The position numbers and the translations under genes were made by a program. This document shows, piece after piece, positions 43,841-55,984 of a stretch of DNA of 64,000 nt. The DNA lies in contig JAAXCT010000456.1 of assembly GCA_012490785.1 (NCBI GenBank), forward strand, positions 186,001 through 250,000, written 5' to 3'. Numbering within the stretch: position 1 is the first letter of the stretch; each line of letters starts with the position of its first letter. The notes beneath the pieces are model-generated. The model searched no databases, had not been told where the DNA came from, and saw only the letters and a program-made list of their open reading frames with translations. This stretch comes from Eragrostis nindensis (taxonomy: Eukaryota; Streptophyta; Magnoliopsida; Poales; Poaceae).

Positions 43841-46331
43841 GGCGGCGGCGGCGAGGGTTTAGCTTTCCTCCTGTTTGGGTTCCCCGGAATTTTTCAAGCT
43901 GAGCAACCAATGACGAATACGGTGACAAACGTAGTACATCAACGAAGCAGGGACACGTACTTTTCAGATTACAACGGCATTACGGTCAACACGTCGACTC
44001 ACACAGTGTCGCTCAGCCGCGGTTGCCGCTGGGGATCACGCAGCCGAACACGTGTCCCTTTCCTATTGGGAGATGTGCAGCAACAGTGATGCAAAGCACA
44101 GACGGTTCGCTTCGTATATTCGCGCGGGCTTGTCCGGACTCACGAGAATTGTCACCGAAGCCCCTAATATTTTTGTAATTGTTCATCACAGGATTTACCA
44201 AGGTCCGACTAGTCAATCAATCACCACGGGCCACGGCCGGTTGAAAAGGAAATGAAACAGGGGAAAGGCTCAGGAAGGTATGCATGGCAGAGAAAGGTTC
44301 TGGTGCTACCGCGGGTTGTGGTGCTACCGTGCTCCCAACCGCGGTAGCACCTCAATGGATGAGCGAAAAATTGCAACAAAAATATGAATAAATAGTGCAT
44401 GCAACGATCTATCATTCATATTTTGGTTGAGGTGCAACGGAAGCTCGTACAAGAAGATATAAAAAAGAGAAATCAGACTTTAAATAGTAACGGGTTGCGG
44501 GTTCATGATGAACAGTTGCAACCCGCACTGTTTACATCCTGATTTCTCTTTTTTGTATCTTCTTGCACGAGCTTCCGTTGCACCTCAACCAAAAATATGA
44601 ATTGTAGATCGTTGCATGCACTATCCATTCATATTTTTGTTGCAATTTTTCGACGCATATTTCTCGTGCTACAGTGCTCGGTAGCACGGTAGCACGAGAA
44701 GCACCGGTTGCACCAGAACCTTTCTCATGCAGGGTTTGGTGCAGGCGTGCAATCATTACCCATGATAGTCTTGTCAACACACGTCGTGTGTGTTTAATTA
44801 AGCTTCTGCAACAAGAGTCTTAAGAAAAAGGTAGCTAGCTGCTAGTCATGTCTTGAAAAAGTTATGGTAGGTTTTTATCATGTGGACCAGGAATTCTCGA
44901 CTATATTGAGTAGTGTCTGTTAGGTTTTGCTACCGATAGATGGTATTGACTTTCAACTTTTGCTATCAATCAATATGCACAGTGTTAAAATACATGTCCT
45001 TTTAATCGTCTCCTCACAAAATATCGTTGGAGTCATGACGGAACTAAAGTCTCTTGGTTAGTACCACTTAGAACTGTTCTTGTAATTATAAGAATTGCAT
45101 CAAACTTACATATTAATCCAATTGCCCTTTTTGTTTGTTGTTCACGATCTTTATTGTAGTACATCGACGCCAAAATTATTAGTAAAACCTAGTTTAACCA
45201 GTTCTGCAAATTCTATAAGAAAATGAACAATTCTAGGATTCTAAATAGAAAAGGATGAACAAAGTATAAGTTTTGAAAAGTTGGAATTATTTCCACCGAA
45301 GCATATAGCATATTATCCTCTTAGCAGAGATAGTTACAATAGGTGGCTATTTTATCAACTTCCATTGTTGGTAACTCGGTTTACTCTCCTTTTTTTTTTT
45401 GTGATAACTTTGTTTACTCTGTTGCAATACCTAGTTTAACCAACTTCCCTTCAGGTTGTCTTAGATTATGCACAAACAAATTATAATATTTGTCTAGCAC
45501 GCTTTAGCCAACAAGAATGATAATTAACATAGAGAAACACAAAGCATTTCATATTTTTATTTGTAATTAAAATTTATGTTATTGTAATAAAAACTAATTA
45601 TAATGTACGCATTTATACCATGTTGAGGTGTTAAATGGGTTAAAATCATATTGGGCCAAATCCCACTAAATTATATGTGTCATAATCCTTGAATGACACG
45701 TCTGATTTATCAAATTAATTTGTATAAAAAAACAATCATTTCAACACAATTTATCAAGTTGTTGTTTCCTACGCTACTCAAGACAATTAACTCTTCTTTC
45801 CGTCGCAAAAAAAAAAGATAATTAACTCTTCTTTTGTATAGGGTGTGACCAAAAATCAAATGTCACAACCCAACACAATACCAAATGGTCTTCTAGTATT
45901 TGACATCATGCTCGAGTATTCGTGTACACCTGAGCCATTTGTACGACAAGAGTTCTAATGGCTTAATAAATCATTATGATAATGATTCGCTTGATTTTAA
46001 ACGATAGTACAGTCGTAACATGTGAACGTACAAATGAATAGTTGTGGGGATATCTCATCTCTCTTTATCGATGGTTATGAAAATGCGACATAGTATCAGG
46101 GCCTCGTCACAAATTCCCCACTTCCAAAATGTCCTTATATTCCTCTTCCTCGCGTCGCGGCCGCTTTCGCCACCGTAATCCGCAGCTACCACCGTCCACC
46201 GCCCCTTTCAAAACGCAACGAAAAAGCCCGGCCAAAGCTGCTGCTGCTGCACGCGCTCGCACCCACTCCCCAGTCCCGCTCGGCGCTTGCGTCCGCTCCA
46301 AGCAAGGCACACGCGCGCGCGCACCCGGCCG
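43841..46331. other. Divergent intergenic region, HGH1-like to CSLA
   Basis: It holds a 455-bp foldback element (44280-44735). 43841-44270 and 44740-46330 are AT-rich DNA without a recognised gene. The last 200 bp before the CSLA ATG are GC-rich, likely promoter and leader. Confidence 0.6.
44280..44735. mobile_element. Foldback (hairpin) element with ~210-bp arms
   Basis: The left end (atgcatggcagagaaaggtt, then ctggtgc) is the inverse of the right end (gcaccagaacctttctcatg, then cag). Matching arms run inward through tgcaacaaaaatatgaat, gttgcatgcac and aacggaagctcgt, down to aagagaaatcag. The centre has a second small hairpin (gggttgcggg / cccgcactg). Arms differ at many sites, so it is not recent. 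A transcript would fold into a long hairpin. Confidence 0.85.
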
Positions 46332-48081
46332 ATGTCGGCGTGGACGGTGCCGGCGCTCGCCGCGGCGTGGGCCTTGCGGGCGGCGGTGTGGGCGTGCCTC
46401 GTATCGTCGGCGATGCTCGTGGCCGAGGCCGCCTGCATGAGCGTCGCCAGCCTCGTCGGCGTCGTGGGGCCGCCGCGGCTCCGGCCCGGGCGGAGGTACA
46501 TGTGGGAGCCCATGCCCGGGGGCGGGGGCGGCGACGTCGAGGCTGCGGCGGCGGGGGCGGAGTTCCCCATGGTGCTAGTGCAGATCCCCATGTTCAACGA
46601 GAGGGAGGTGAGGCGCTGCGTTCTTGTTATCTCTCCTCCTATTGGCTCGAAAGTTATTTTTGTGCAGCCCAATTCGTGGTCCATTTGCTGCTGCACTTAC
46701 GCGTCGCGATCGCAGAGTATAGACCCATCGGACGCGGCGCTATGCATTTACGATGTTCCTGATACGGACCATAGAGACCTTTGTTCTTAATGCATCCTTG
46801 TGATAATCGTGGGAGTCATTGATTAAGGAAATTTGGTAGCTTTGCTTTGCTCTCACTGAATTGGGGGCCACGACATGGGCAATTGAGAGCTAGACTAGAA
46901 ATGTCAATCTCAAGGTGGAGTTTGTTTTCAGAAATGGGCTGAACTGTTTGCCAAATGCAGCATTCAACATAATGGCTTTGACCAGCGGATTCACATTCTT
47001 TTTCTCTAGAAACAACTGCTAAAAACAAAATCCATGATGAATGGAGGCAGCGTCACCAGGATGAACTGTCTGCTTTGCCATATCTTGATGTCAGATGCAG
47101 AAGAACTGTTAGTACAATGTGTGAGTTGCTGAGTAGTAGGTTGATAAGGACCTTTTCTATTGCTTCAAACAAACTGCCTCCACTCGGGCTTAAACCTCAT
47201 TCCGGGGTGGTGGCCTCGCAGAGCTCGGTCTTACCATCCCTCGAGTCCGGTCTTCGGATCATAAGTGAAATAGTTTGATCGGGCCGACCAGGTCATAACT
47301 ATAGTACCTTTTCTCGATAAATGTTTTTTTTTCTCGTTTAGTACTGTACTTGTGTAAACTCTCTCTTTTTCTTAGAGAAGCGCAGGATTCCTTTTCTTCC
47401 CGGAACACTAAGACTTTTGTATCAACCTGTTGCTAATATTTTCTACTTTGTTTACATCCCTAGGCAGTTGACTATCAATGCTGCAACACCAAACATGAAT
47501 AGTTTTTCTAAGGTGTCTGAACATTGTTCCCTGTGTGTTGACACTCCATTGAACTTGACTCCCGAATCCATGCAAATCATCTCCTTTTGCAGGTGTATAA
47601 GCTCTCCATTGGAGCAGCGTGTGCCCTCACATGGCCACGAGACCGTATTATAATACAAGTCTTAGATGATTCCACTGATCCGATTATTAAGGTAAACCTT
47701 GGATGCAGTGACAGTACTTTTTCTTGATTCACTAAAAGTTAATATGTAACGTTGACTCTATGTTAACTGGTTTCTGAAAAAACTCTACACTGCAATATAA
47801 ATGAAAAATCAGCATCTGATCTTGCCGAAAGACTAAATGAATATTTGTAATTTACAGCAAAGAGTCATTTTTTCTATCTACCTTTCGTACAAAAAGGACC
47901 ATTTGCTCAGTTGCTCACTAAATAAGATTGCTGGTGCTCAATGGGCTAAGATAATTAAATTTTCTTTTTGAGTAATATACTGAAAGATTAAGAGCAACTC
48001 TGTAGAAAAAGCTTCCATATGTCACTGTATAAGCTATTGAAAAAATAAACAACTGTATATTAAATAGCTAATGTTGCTCTG

Positions 48082-48120
<39 letters not shown>

Positions 48121-50555
48121 CAATGGAAAGATTCTCACATGCTAAATTACATATATATATGCATACAGACATCAGAAATACTCCTTTCATTGTTGTCTCT
48201 GAATAATATGAAATTGTATATTACATTAAAACTTTTTTGATGCAGGAATTAGTGGAGCTTGAATGCCAGGATTGGAGCAGCAAGAAAATTAACATAAAGT
48301 ATGAGATTAGAAATAACAGAAAGGGCTACAAAGCAGGTGCATTGAAGAAGGGCATGGAACATATATATGCCCAACAATGTGACTTTGTTGCTATCTTTGA
48401 TGCGGATTTCCAACCTGAATCTGACTTTCTTTTAAAAACTATACCATTCCTTGTGCATAACCCAAAGATTGCACTTGTACAAGCACGTTGGGAGTTTGGT
48501 AAGAATAAATATATCACTGTTTTTCATCCATACATTTCGGAATATTTTAGGAGTTGATACCAAAAAAAATTTGGACTCATGGAAAAATGCAAGTCCTACG
48601 TTAGATCGGATAATCTATGGTACTTTCTTTATTCTGAAAATTTTGGAACGGATGTTCACCTGAAGAGTTCATTTGCTTTCTGACCATGCAACATCTGGGT
48701 CAATCCAATATTGTAATAAATTTATGATATTTGCTTAATAACTCTTTGAGGTATGATGCTTCTATATTTCTGATCCTTTTTTTCTAGAACAGATAAATAT
48801 TCTGTAGTTGTTTTGCATTATAAAGTGGTGAGAGTGACATAGCTTGTCGTCTTAGTGTACGACTAAGTTCTGAGCCAAATGCATATATTATACTAACACT
48901 GTCCCATTACTGGTCATCCTTTTAGTGATAGTGGTTAATATTTTGGGTCACAAGTTTTATGTATAATATTTTAACTCCATAAAGAAGGGTTTAAACTATA
49001 ATAATATTTTTTTCGTTGAGTACAGCCGATGCGCTCATGCAATTTATTCCACGCTGTCTGTGACCATTGTAAAATTGATAAAGTGAGGGAGTTTGTTCAT
49101 TATGGTTACAGGATGTTCCTGACCTGGCCTTTGCCGGGTGATTTTGCAGTGAACTACAATGTTTGCCTGATGACAAGAATACAGAAGATGTCTCTTGACT
49201 ATCATTTCAAAGTCGAGCAGGAATCAGGATCATTTATGTATGCATTTTTTGGTTTCAATGGTAAGGCCAAGCTGTAGCCTGTAGCCGTACACTTGATATT
49301 GAGTGTTCTTGTAATTGGATGGAATGAAACGTTTTAATCTAAACTTGTGAAAATAATAAGAACATTATTTTATTACAGGTACAGCTGGTGTGTGGCGAGT
49401 ATCTGCTATTAATGAATCCGGAGGATGGAAAGATCGCACCACTGTCGAAGACATGGACTTGGCTGTGCGGGTAGGCCTCAAGGGATGGGAGTTCTTGTAT
49501 GTTGGTGATATGAGGGTATTTCTCTCACTCTCTTTGAACTTCAACTAGTTGCTTTCAATGAGGATGTGATATATGGTGCATGGTGCAATTCTATACAGGT
49601 TAAGAGTGAACTCCCAAGTACCTTCAAAGCCTACCGTCATCAACAGCATAGGTGGACTTGTGGAGCCGCCAATCTCTTCAGGAAAATGGCATGGGAAATC
49701 ATTACAAACAAGGTATGCCTTTTCGAAGCCGTGCCCCATATGACATCACAATGAGTTTGTCATGTAACATTTGTCATCTGCACGTGATACAGGAGGTGTC
49801 AATATGGAAGAAACATCATCTTATATACAACTTTTTCTTCGTGCGAAGGGTTATTGCTCCCCTCGTAACATTCTTGTTTTATTGTGTTGTCATCCCATTG
49901 TCTGCCATTGTTCCTGGTGTCAAAATTCCCATCTGGGGGCTGGTCTATATTCCCACTGCCATAACAATTATGAATGCCATCAGAAATCCTGGGTAGGCAT
50001 TTCCATCAGCACACAGCCTTCCATCTCCACATTAATGTTGCCAGCTTCTGATATTCTTATGCTATTATGTAATACGTCAGGTCTCTCCATTTGATGCCCT
50101 TATGGATTCTATTCGAGAATGTCATGTCCATGCACCGCATGCGTGCTGCTCTAACTGGTTTATTCGAGACTGCACGTGCAAATGATTGGATAGTCACTGA
50201 GAAGGTAGGAGATCTAATGAAGGATGACCTTGATGTCCCGCTTCTACAACCAGTGAAGCCAACCGAATGTGTTGAGAGGTAATTCAAGAAACTTGTAGCA
50301 TGACAAATGTACATTTAAGTTATGAAATGAATAAAACGCACATGCAGCATCATTGCAGGATATACTTATGATTGCATTAATTGCCTTTGCAGGATTTACA
50401 TCCCTGAGCTCTTGCTTGCTCTGTACCTCCTAATATGCGCTTCCTATGATTTCATCCTAGGGAATCGTAAATACTACATGTACATATACCTCCAGGCTTT
50501 TGCATATGTTGTGATGGGGTTCGGTTTTGTTGGAACAAAAACTCCATGTTCATAG
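46332..50555 (+). CDS. CSLA4: Glucomannan 4-beta-mannosyltransferase (CSLA family)
   Basis: Nine exons: 46332-46607, 47593-47691, 48246-48498, 49150-49260, 49379-49515, 49599-49712, 49793-49992, 50081-50278 and 50393-50555. They join to 1551 nt (516 residues). The protein is a Golgi GT2 enzyme that builds beta-1,4-mannan/glucomannan from GDP-mannose and GDP-glucose. The N-terminal membrane segment is about residues 8-40. Catalytic motifs are LDDSTD (about 115-120), IFDADFQPE (about 175-183), TTVEDMDLA (about 266-274) and QQHRW (307-311), the D,D,D,QxxRW set. Several C-terminal membrane helices follow (for example VTFLFYCVVIPLSAIVPG). The end is GFVGTKTPCS. The number 4 rests on memory that rice CSLA4 neighbours DOF12; family placement is firm. 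Intron 2 has a (TG)17 repeat. I chose the first ATG that opens the membrane segment. Confidence 0.92.
48085..48118 (+). repeat. (TG)17 microsatellite in CSLA intron 2
   Basis: About seventeen TG units, roughly 125 bp upstream of the exon 3 acceptor. Confidence 0.9.
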
Positions 50556-51754
50556 TAGCTATGATGATGTTACCCTTTCGCATTTAACAATTTGCTCCTA
50601 CAGGGATACAGCCATACTTTGTGTCCAAGGTAACTTTAGTCTAGGAGAGTCTAGATTCCTAAGAATAATTCCTTATTTACCACTGGTAAACGTGGAACTT
50701 CACGATTTACCATTGCTAAGCCCATTGTACCTTACATAGTCATTATCTTTGTTTTCTCAAGCAACTGCAACTGCGCTAGATATACTGATTCTGTACTAGT
50801 CCGTCCCTGAACTGGGAAATAACTGGACATGAATTTCAGATTTTGGGATCCGTAGTTGTACTGGGACAGCAATATTTTTGTATCCCGCTAGATGGATTAG
50901 GAACATTTTGTAGCATATACTTGTGATGGTCGTGTGCATCACCAAGCAAGATTGTCTGGGACATAATGAAATGAGATGAAATGCAAATATTTTTTGTGCT
51001 AAGACAGCTACAACCATTTTTTGTTACTCTTTCGTCTGCAATGCAAAACAAGAGCAGTCTGGGTTTCATCTGACGGATTAACTGTGCTGACAATCTGCAA
51101 TGCTTACCACCACTAATTTTTGCATAGCTGTTTGGGGAGGAGCACGAGGGATTTGTCTGGGCACTAGAGGATGCTGTAACAAAGATGTGGATTAGACATT
51201 GCTACCACACGCACTAACCTAACTACCCTGGTTCGAAATACAAGTCCATTTGGGAAGGCATTATAATGGGATACTATTAAGCCAAAAAAAAAAGGTGCAA
51301 GGAGGATTATTTTAATTGTAACCTTGAGATAGTTGCAAACCGAATAAAACCTTAATTAGTAATTTCTTGGAATGAAGCAAAAGCCTTAGATTACTTTCTC
51401 TTGATTTCATATACAATCTTGCCGTTTATAGACATCGCATACAAATAATAGGAGGGAGCATATATAACTGCACTGGGACTTGACCAAGGTATACATTTTG
51501 GAAGTCTCTTTCGACTTGTTAGATCAGTTGGACATAGGTTTTATTGCTTTATTCGGATTGTGCAAAGTGGATTCACTAACGAAAGAAAGCAGCTCGCCGT
51601 CCTCGTGATGGGATATGACTAAGGATGGGATAAAAGGTGTGAGCTGAGACCAAAGAAGAACTATTTAATGGTGAAGAAGTTTCTGGAAGAGCGATGTGGA
51701 CTTCCGGGAGCTGAACATTTTCAAGCTTGACATCCTTTGCGGATCTCCTTGTCT

Positions 51755-52044
51755 TTTTTTTTTTGAGATTACACAGTACAACCCAGACACTCACAACGCA
51801 CGCACACTCACCCCTATGAACACACGTTGTAAACCCTACCCCTATGAGTATCTTCGAAGACTGAGCCGGCAAATCCAGAGATACGAAGTCACCACTGGCG
51901 CCTCGCTGTCGACGGGAGCGTCGCCTACCACTGAAAGCACAAATGCGGTTAAATCCTTGAAAATTCGCTCCCACTAGGAGTCGAACCCAGGACCTGAGAG
52001 GTGTTACTCGGAAGCCTTAACCACTAGGCTAAGACCCCTTTCAC
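51755..52044 (-). mobile_element. tRNA-derived SINE (Au-like) with 16-bp target duplication
   Basis: On the minus strand it begins with a tRNA-related head: an A-box-like TAGCCTAGTGGTTAAGG and a B box GGTTCGACTCC. The body continues ttcataggggtgagtgtg and ..tgtactgtgt, ending in an A tail (T-run at about 51754-51764 on plus). The direct repeat gcggatctccttgtct flanks it (51739-51754, 52045-52060). Head, body and end match the Au SINE style of plants. The tRNA-like part is not a functional tRNA gene. Confidence 0.85.
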
Positions 52045-52441
52045 GCGGATCTCCTTGTCTAGTGACAGCTGAACTAGCATTTTTTTTTCTTTTCTCGTTT
52101 CTTTTATGTTTCAAGTTCATGGCGATAGAGTTCAGTTCAGACTCCAGCTAGACTACAGCTATATTCTTCTTTTAAGTTTTTGTTTATTAAAATGAAATGC
52201 TTATATAACCTATAAGAACTGCTCAACATCAACATGTGTATTGAGATCCTATAAAGAAACCCAACTGTCGTAATATAGTAGTGACTTTTGAGTGATTTTT
52301 CTTTTTGGTATTTTTCAATGCTATGATGTAGATGTTACAGTATAAAATAATCCAAAAAGGGGTCCCAATTAAATGAAGACACACTCAATACACGGGGGAC
52401 CTCGTGCTGCTATTGAGGTCGCACCGTGTGCGGCACACTTA

Positions 52442-52629
52442 GAGCGTCTCTAATGGTTAGAAGCAGCAGCTAACTCTTGCAGGGAATTTTTCTGTGTAAG
52501 GGCTACGTGACAGTGTCTCATTTATGCTAAGAGTTAACTTTTGAACAAAAGCTAGCATCCCTCTCTCTCTTCACTTTTTCCTATAAATACTATGTTTGCT
52601 AACTCTTAGCTCCTTTGTTGGGTACGCTC
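52442..52629. mobile_element. PIF/Harbinger-like MITE (188 bp)
   Basis: Ends GAGCGTCTCTAATGG and ..GGGTACGCTC with TTA on both sides (52439-52441, 52630-52632). It shares internal gctaactctt and ctctctct blocks with the 16483-16677 element. The right terminus has drifted. Confidence 0.7.
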
Positions 52630-54043
52630 TTAGCAATACAAAGATAGAGCGATCCGTCTTAGCATGTGAAATAGCAATTGTACCTGTGGGAGAGATACAT
52701 CAGCCAAGTCCATCTAGACCCTTTATAGACCTTTTTAAAACTGTTTATAGACCTCATTGGATGATGAGGGGGAAGGAAGCAAACCACAGACAACGATCTC
52801 TCTTTTCCACCTGGCAAATCTTCAAAGACCACCATGCAAGTAAACCTTTTCAAGAAGGGAAAAACTATTTATACCATACAGTTCTCTGTTTTGTCGATTC
52901 TATGAAATTTATCCACACAGATTATTCCTTACAACGACAGATTTTGACGTCTTTTTCTTCAAACATTATTGTCCTGGAGATAATCATTATCTCGGCGGTC
53001 AACAGCATAAAATTATTGTTCAGCACATGCTGGCTCCCACGGTTTCGGGACACTCGTGAATCGTGACACCACTACACCCACAAAATCACCCACAAAATCG
53101 CCTCACTTTTTGCAGCCTTTGGACACTGCAGAGGCTGTCCAAGTTTGCACGGCAGTGTCATCTAATCTTCAATCGAAAGAAACCAAGGGGCAGCAGCAGC
53201 GCACAATTGCAGCCACACAGATGTTGCCGTTTGAGTGAGGCCAGACCAGGGATGAGAGAGAGTGAAGCCCTTTTGGCATGTTATCAAAAATACCTTGCAC
53301 GACTGCTGGATGTAAAGCAGGGACGTACATAGAATAAACTGATACAGTTCCATCAGAACCACATAAACGATCACTCCTCAGTTTATTACACGATAGTCAG
53401 AGTCCTCTGTATACGTCGTCTCCACACCACACTGCTCACCAAAGCAGAGAGCTCACCAAAGCGGGGTCATGAGTTTTACATGGTATGAGTGTGACTTTGT
53501 TGCATGGATGATGCATGCAATTATACAAAAACGAGTTTGAACGACGGCCACGAATTATTGCCGATATAGGGTAGTTAGGCAAAACCAACAGGCGGCGACA
53601 GCTCTTCTGGAGATACAAAAATGTCTGCAAATTGGCTGCCATCTTAAGAAATAACAGAATTGGATGGCAAATGAAAGTAGGGACGTTACTATACCACCTA
53701 CGCTTAAGCAGATAAAGTAGCAAATTATTTTGATGAACCCCACAAACATACTTATATATAAACAAAAGGGGAGGGACTCCAGAACATCTAGATGTTTTCT
53801 TACCAATCTCTCACCAGGACCTCTCAAAACTAGGAATCTATTAACTCATATTGCTAGTCAACACATAAACAAAAGAGTCATGCCATACAATTAGTTCACA
53901 CCACACAAACGACATACATGATCTAGATCGTCTCCTGTTTCACTGAATGATGTGAATTTCATGCAACACTATGACAGTGAATTTCATGGAAACTATAACC
54001 AAAATTTGACTATATATAAAAGATACCAACAAAAAAGTAAGTA

Positions 54044-54244
54044 CGCCATCCGTTTCATTTTAAGTGTTGTTTAGTTTCGGACATTGAAATTAAGAAGAGA
54101 TGAAAAAATAGAGAGTGCGCTGAAAACAATGAAGAATGAAGGAGGAGAGAGATACAAATAGAACTGCATTCTGAAGCGAGAATGATGCCTAATACGAATT
54201 GTTTTTTGAACCCTAGAATGACACTTAAAGTGAAACGGAGGTAG
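54044..54244. mobile_element. Stowaway-like MITE (201 bp)
   Basis: Left CGCCATCCGTTTCATTTTAAG and the right-end reverse complement CTACCTCCGTTTCACTTTAAG are near-identical, flanked by TA (54042-54043, 54245-54246). Confidence 0.8.
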
Positions 54245-54249
54245 TACAA

Positions 54250-55320
54250 AATATAATAAAATTGTCAAGAGCACACATCCTAGTTTTTAATGTGGAAGGA
54301 GGGCTATATTTCACATGAACAAAAAGCCATATAGCCACAAATCATTTGCCAATCAATACAATTAAACGAAAATAAAAAAAAACAATAAACACCAAAAGAA
54401 CATACATGGAGCTCTCAGGATAGCCACAAACTTTTTGCCATGTTAATCAAAGAGTGCAACACATCTGATGGAGAAAGGCCACCGCTTACCATGCCAGGTA
54501 CCGATGTACAAAAAATGCAAGGGTGGCGCATCTGTTCCAGCCTAGGTCACAGCAAGAAAATAAATTAACCAAAGTTTGATAATACAAAAGGGAGACCATC
54601 AGAAAAGGATACCATGTACATATATTCAAAATTTTGAAGAGCACGAGTGCTCGGCTTCATTTAACATGAGAGCAAAATTTAGATGGAAAAGAAACTGGGT
54701 TAAAGGTAACCACAAATTGTCTGCCAAACAACGTAATTGGGAAGAAAGAAAGAAATATAGGCACAGAAACATACATGGAGCTCTACTGCTCTAAGATGGA
54801 AGGCCACAAACGAATTGCCGTACTATGCAGCGAGTGTAACAGATGTATTTTGAAAGACAACGACTTAATATTCAATGAATGCGTATGCAATTGTGATGCT
54901 TTAGTAAGAAAACCATAGCCAATGTTCGAGGCCACTCAGTGAAAGAGGAAGTAGCAAAAAACAGGATATGACACAAACAAAATTCCAAGAGCAGGAGTCC
55001 TAGGTTTTACTGGAGCTGAGAGTGACATCTCACATGGAGGCGGAACCAAGAGTAATGACACCCACAAATCGGTTGTCAAGCAAGGCAATAAGTCAACAAA
55101 AAAACAACAGCCACCAAAAGAACTTGATTACATGGAGCTCCACGCGCGGATGGACACAAACAGATTGGCATGTTACATGAAAAGAGCAACACGTGTTAAT
55201 CGAAAGGTAAGGGCCTCTGTGTCATGTGAAGAATTGAAAAGTCTTACCATGAAGGAAACAACCAAGATAAACAAGTTAGACGACACAAAGGACTATGGTT
55301 TTCGCTGAACAAGTGTAACG
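54250..55320 (+). repeat. Three diverged tandem repeats of about 360 bp upstream of the Dof gene
   Basis: Three units share ordered landmarks: an aagagca..ag/c..ct block, ccacaaat..ttg.caa (about 54335, 54710, 55062), catggagctc (54405, 54774, 55131), then a cacaaac..attg block and a gtaacac/gcaacac block. Spacing between equivalent landmarks is 352-375 bp. Divergence is substantial. No coding potential was recognised. Confidence 0.75.
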
Positions 55321-55810
55321 CTCATCTTGTTTCTCATTTCTCTTTTGTTATATATCTCAACAGTAAACTTAGTTGACGAAGAGATAACGATAATCCACCG
55401 TGTAAAGCTCATCTTTGATCTGGACTGATGGTTGCTCGATCATTTGCTTGAAAGACTGCGCCACCTGGCGGTGGCACCCAAGTCACCACCTAGCTAATTA
55501 AGTTTGAGAAGAACAAGAATAATTTGACTCAAAGCAAGCTAGAGAGAGGTGGTTTTCCATGTACATGAGAGGAGGGAGCACATAGAGAGGAGAGCTGAGA
55601 AAAAGGGCAAGAGAAGCCACTTGTGAGTTGTGACTTTTTGTGAGAGCCAAGAGGAGCGCGCCAGGTGCCAAGAGGAGGAAAGGGAAAGGCGGGGAAAGGC
55701 GATCGAGAGGCGAATCAAAAAACGCACCCTTGGAGGCCACAAGCCGAGCTTGTGGCTCTCGGCCCTCGCGGTGGCCCCCACCCGCGCCCCTCTTATACCA
55801 CCCCCTGTCC

Positions 55811-55984
55811 ATGGCCGGCACCAGACGCGCGAGCAGCCAAGATCTTGCCTCCTCGCTGACCTGCAACAAACGAAGTGCCTGCGATTTGTCTCCTTCTTGG
55901 CTTCCACTTCCAGTGAGCGGCAGCAAGGAGACGAGAGAAGCCGCCTTCCCGAGCTTTAATTTTGAAGGAGCAAGAGATGGGTGA
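55811..55984 (+). other. Upstream ORF overlapping the Dof start codon
   Basis: An ATG at 55811 opens a 57-codon frame whose TGA (55982-55984) lies just inside the Dof coding region, which begins at 55977. A longer in-frame version starts at 55640. If the Dof transcript includes this leader, ribosomes would terminate within 8 nt of the main AUG. The transcription start is not known, so whether it is translated is open. Confidence 0.4.

Larger units (their letters stand above)
50556..55976. other. Region between the CSLA and Dof genes
   Basis: No gene is supported. It contains a SINE (51755-52044), MITEs (52442-52629 and 54044-54244), three diverged ~360-bp tandem repeats (54250-55320) and the Dof leader. 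50560-51735 is CSLA 3' flank; 52630-54040 shows nothing recognised. A 156-codon ORF at 52596-53066 has no domain. Confidence 0.6.

Noticed and set aside
51960..52036. tRNA-like A and B boxes on the minus strand
   Set aside because: They form the head of a SINE; no cloverleaf with an intact anticodon arm is supported.
52596..53066. 156-codon plus-strand ORF
   Set aside because: It begins inside a MITE end, has no domain and lacks gene-like composition.
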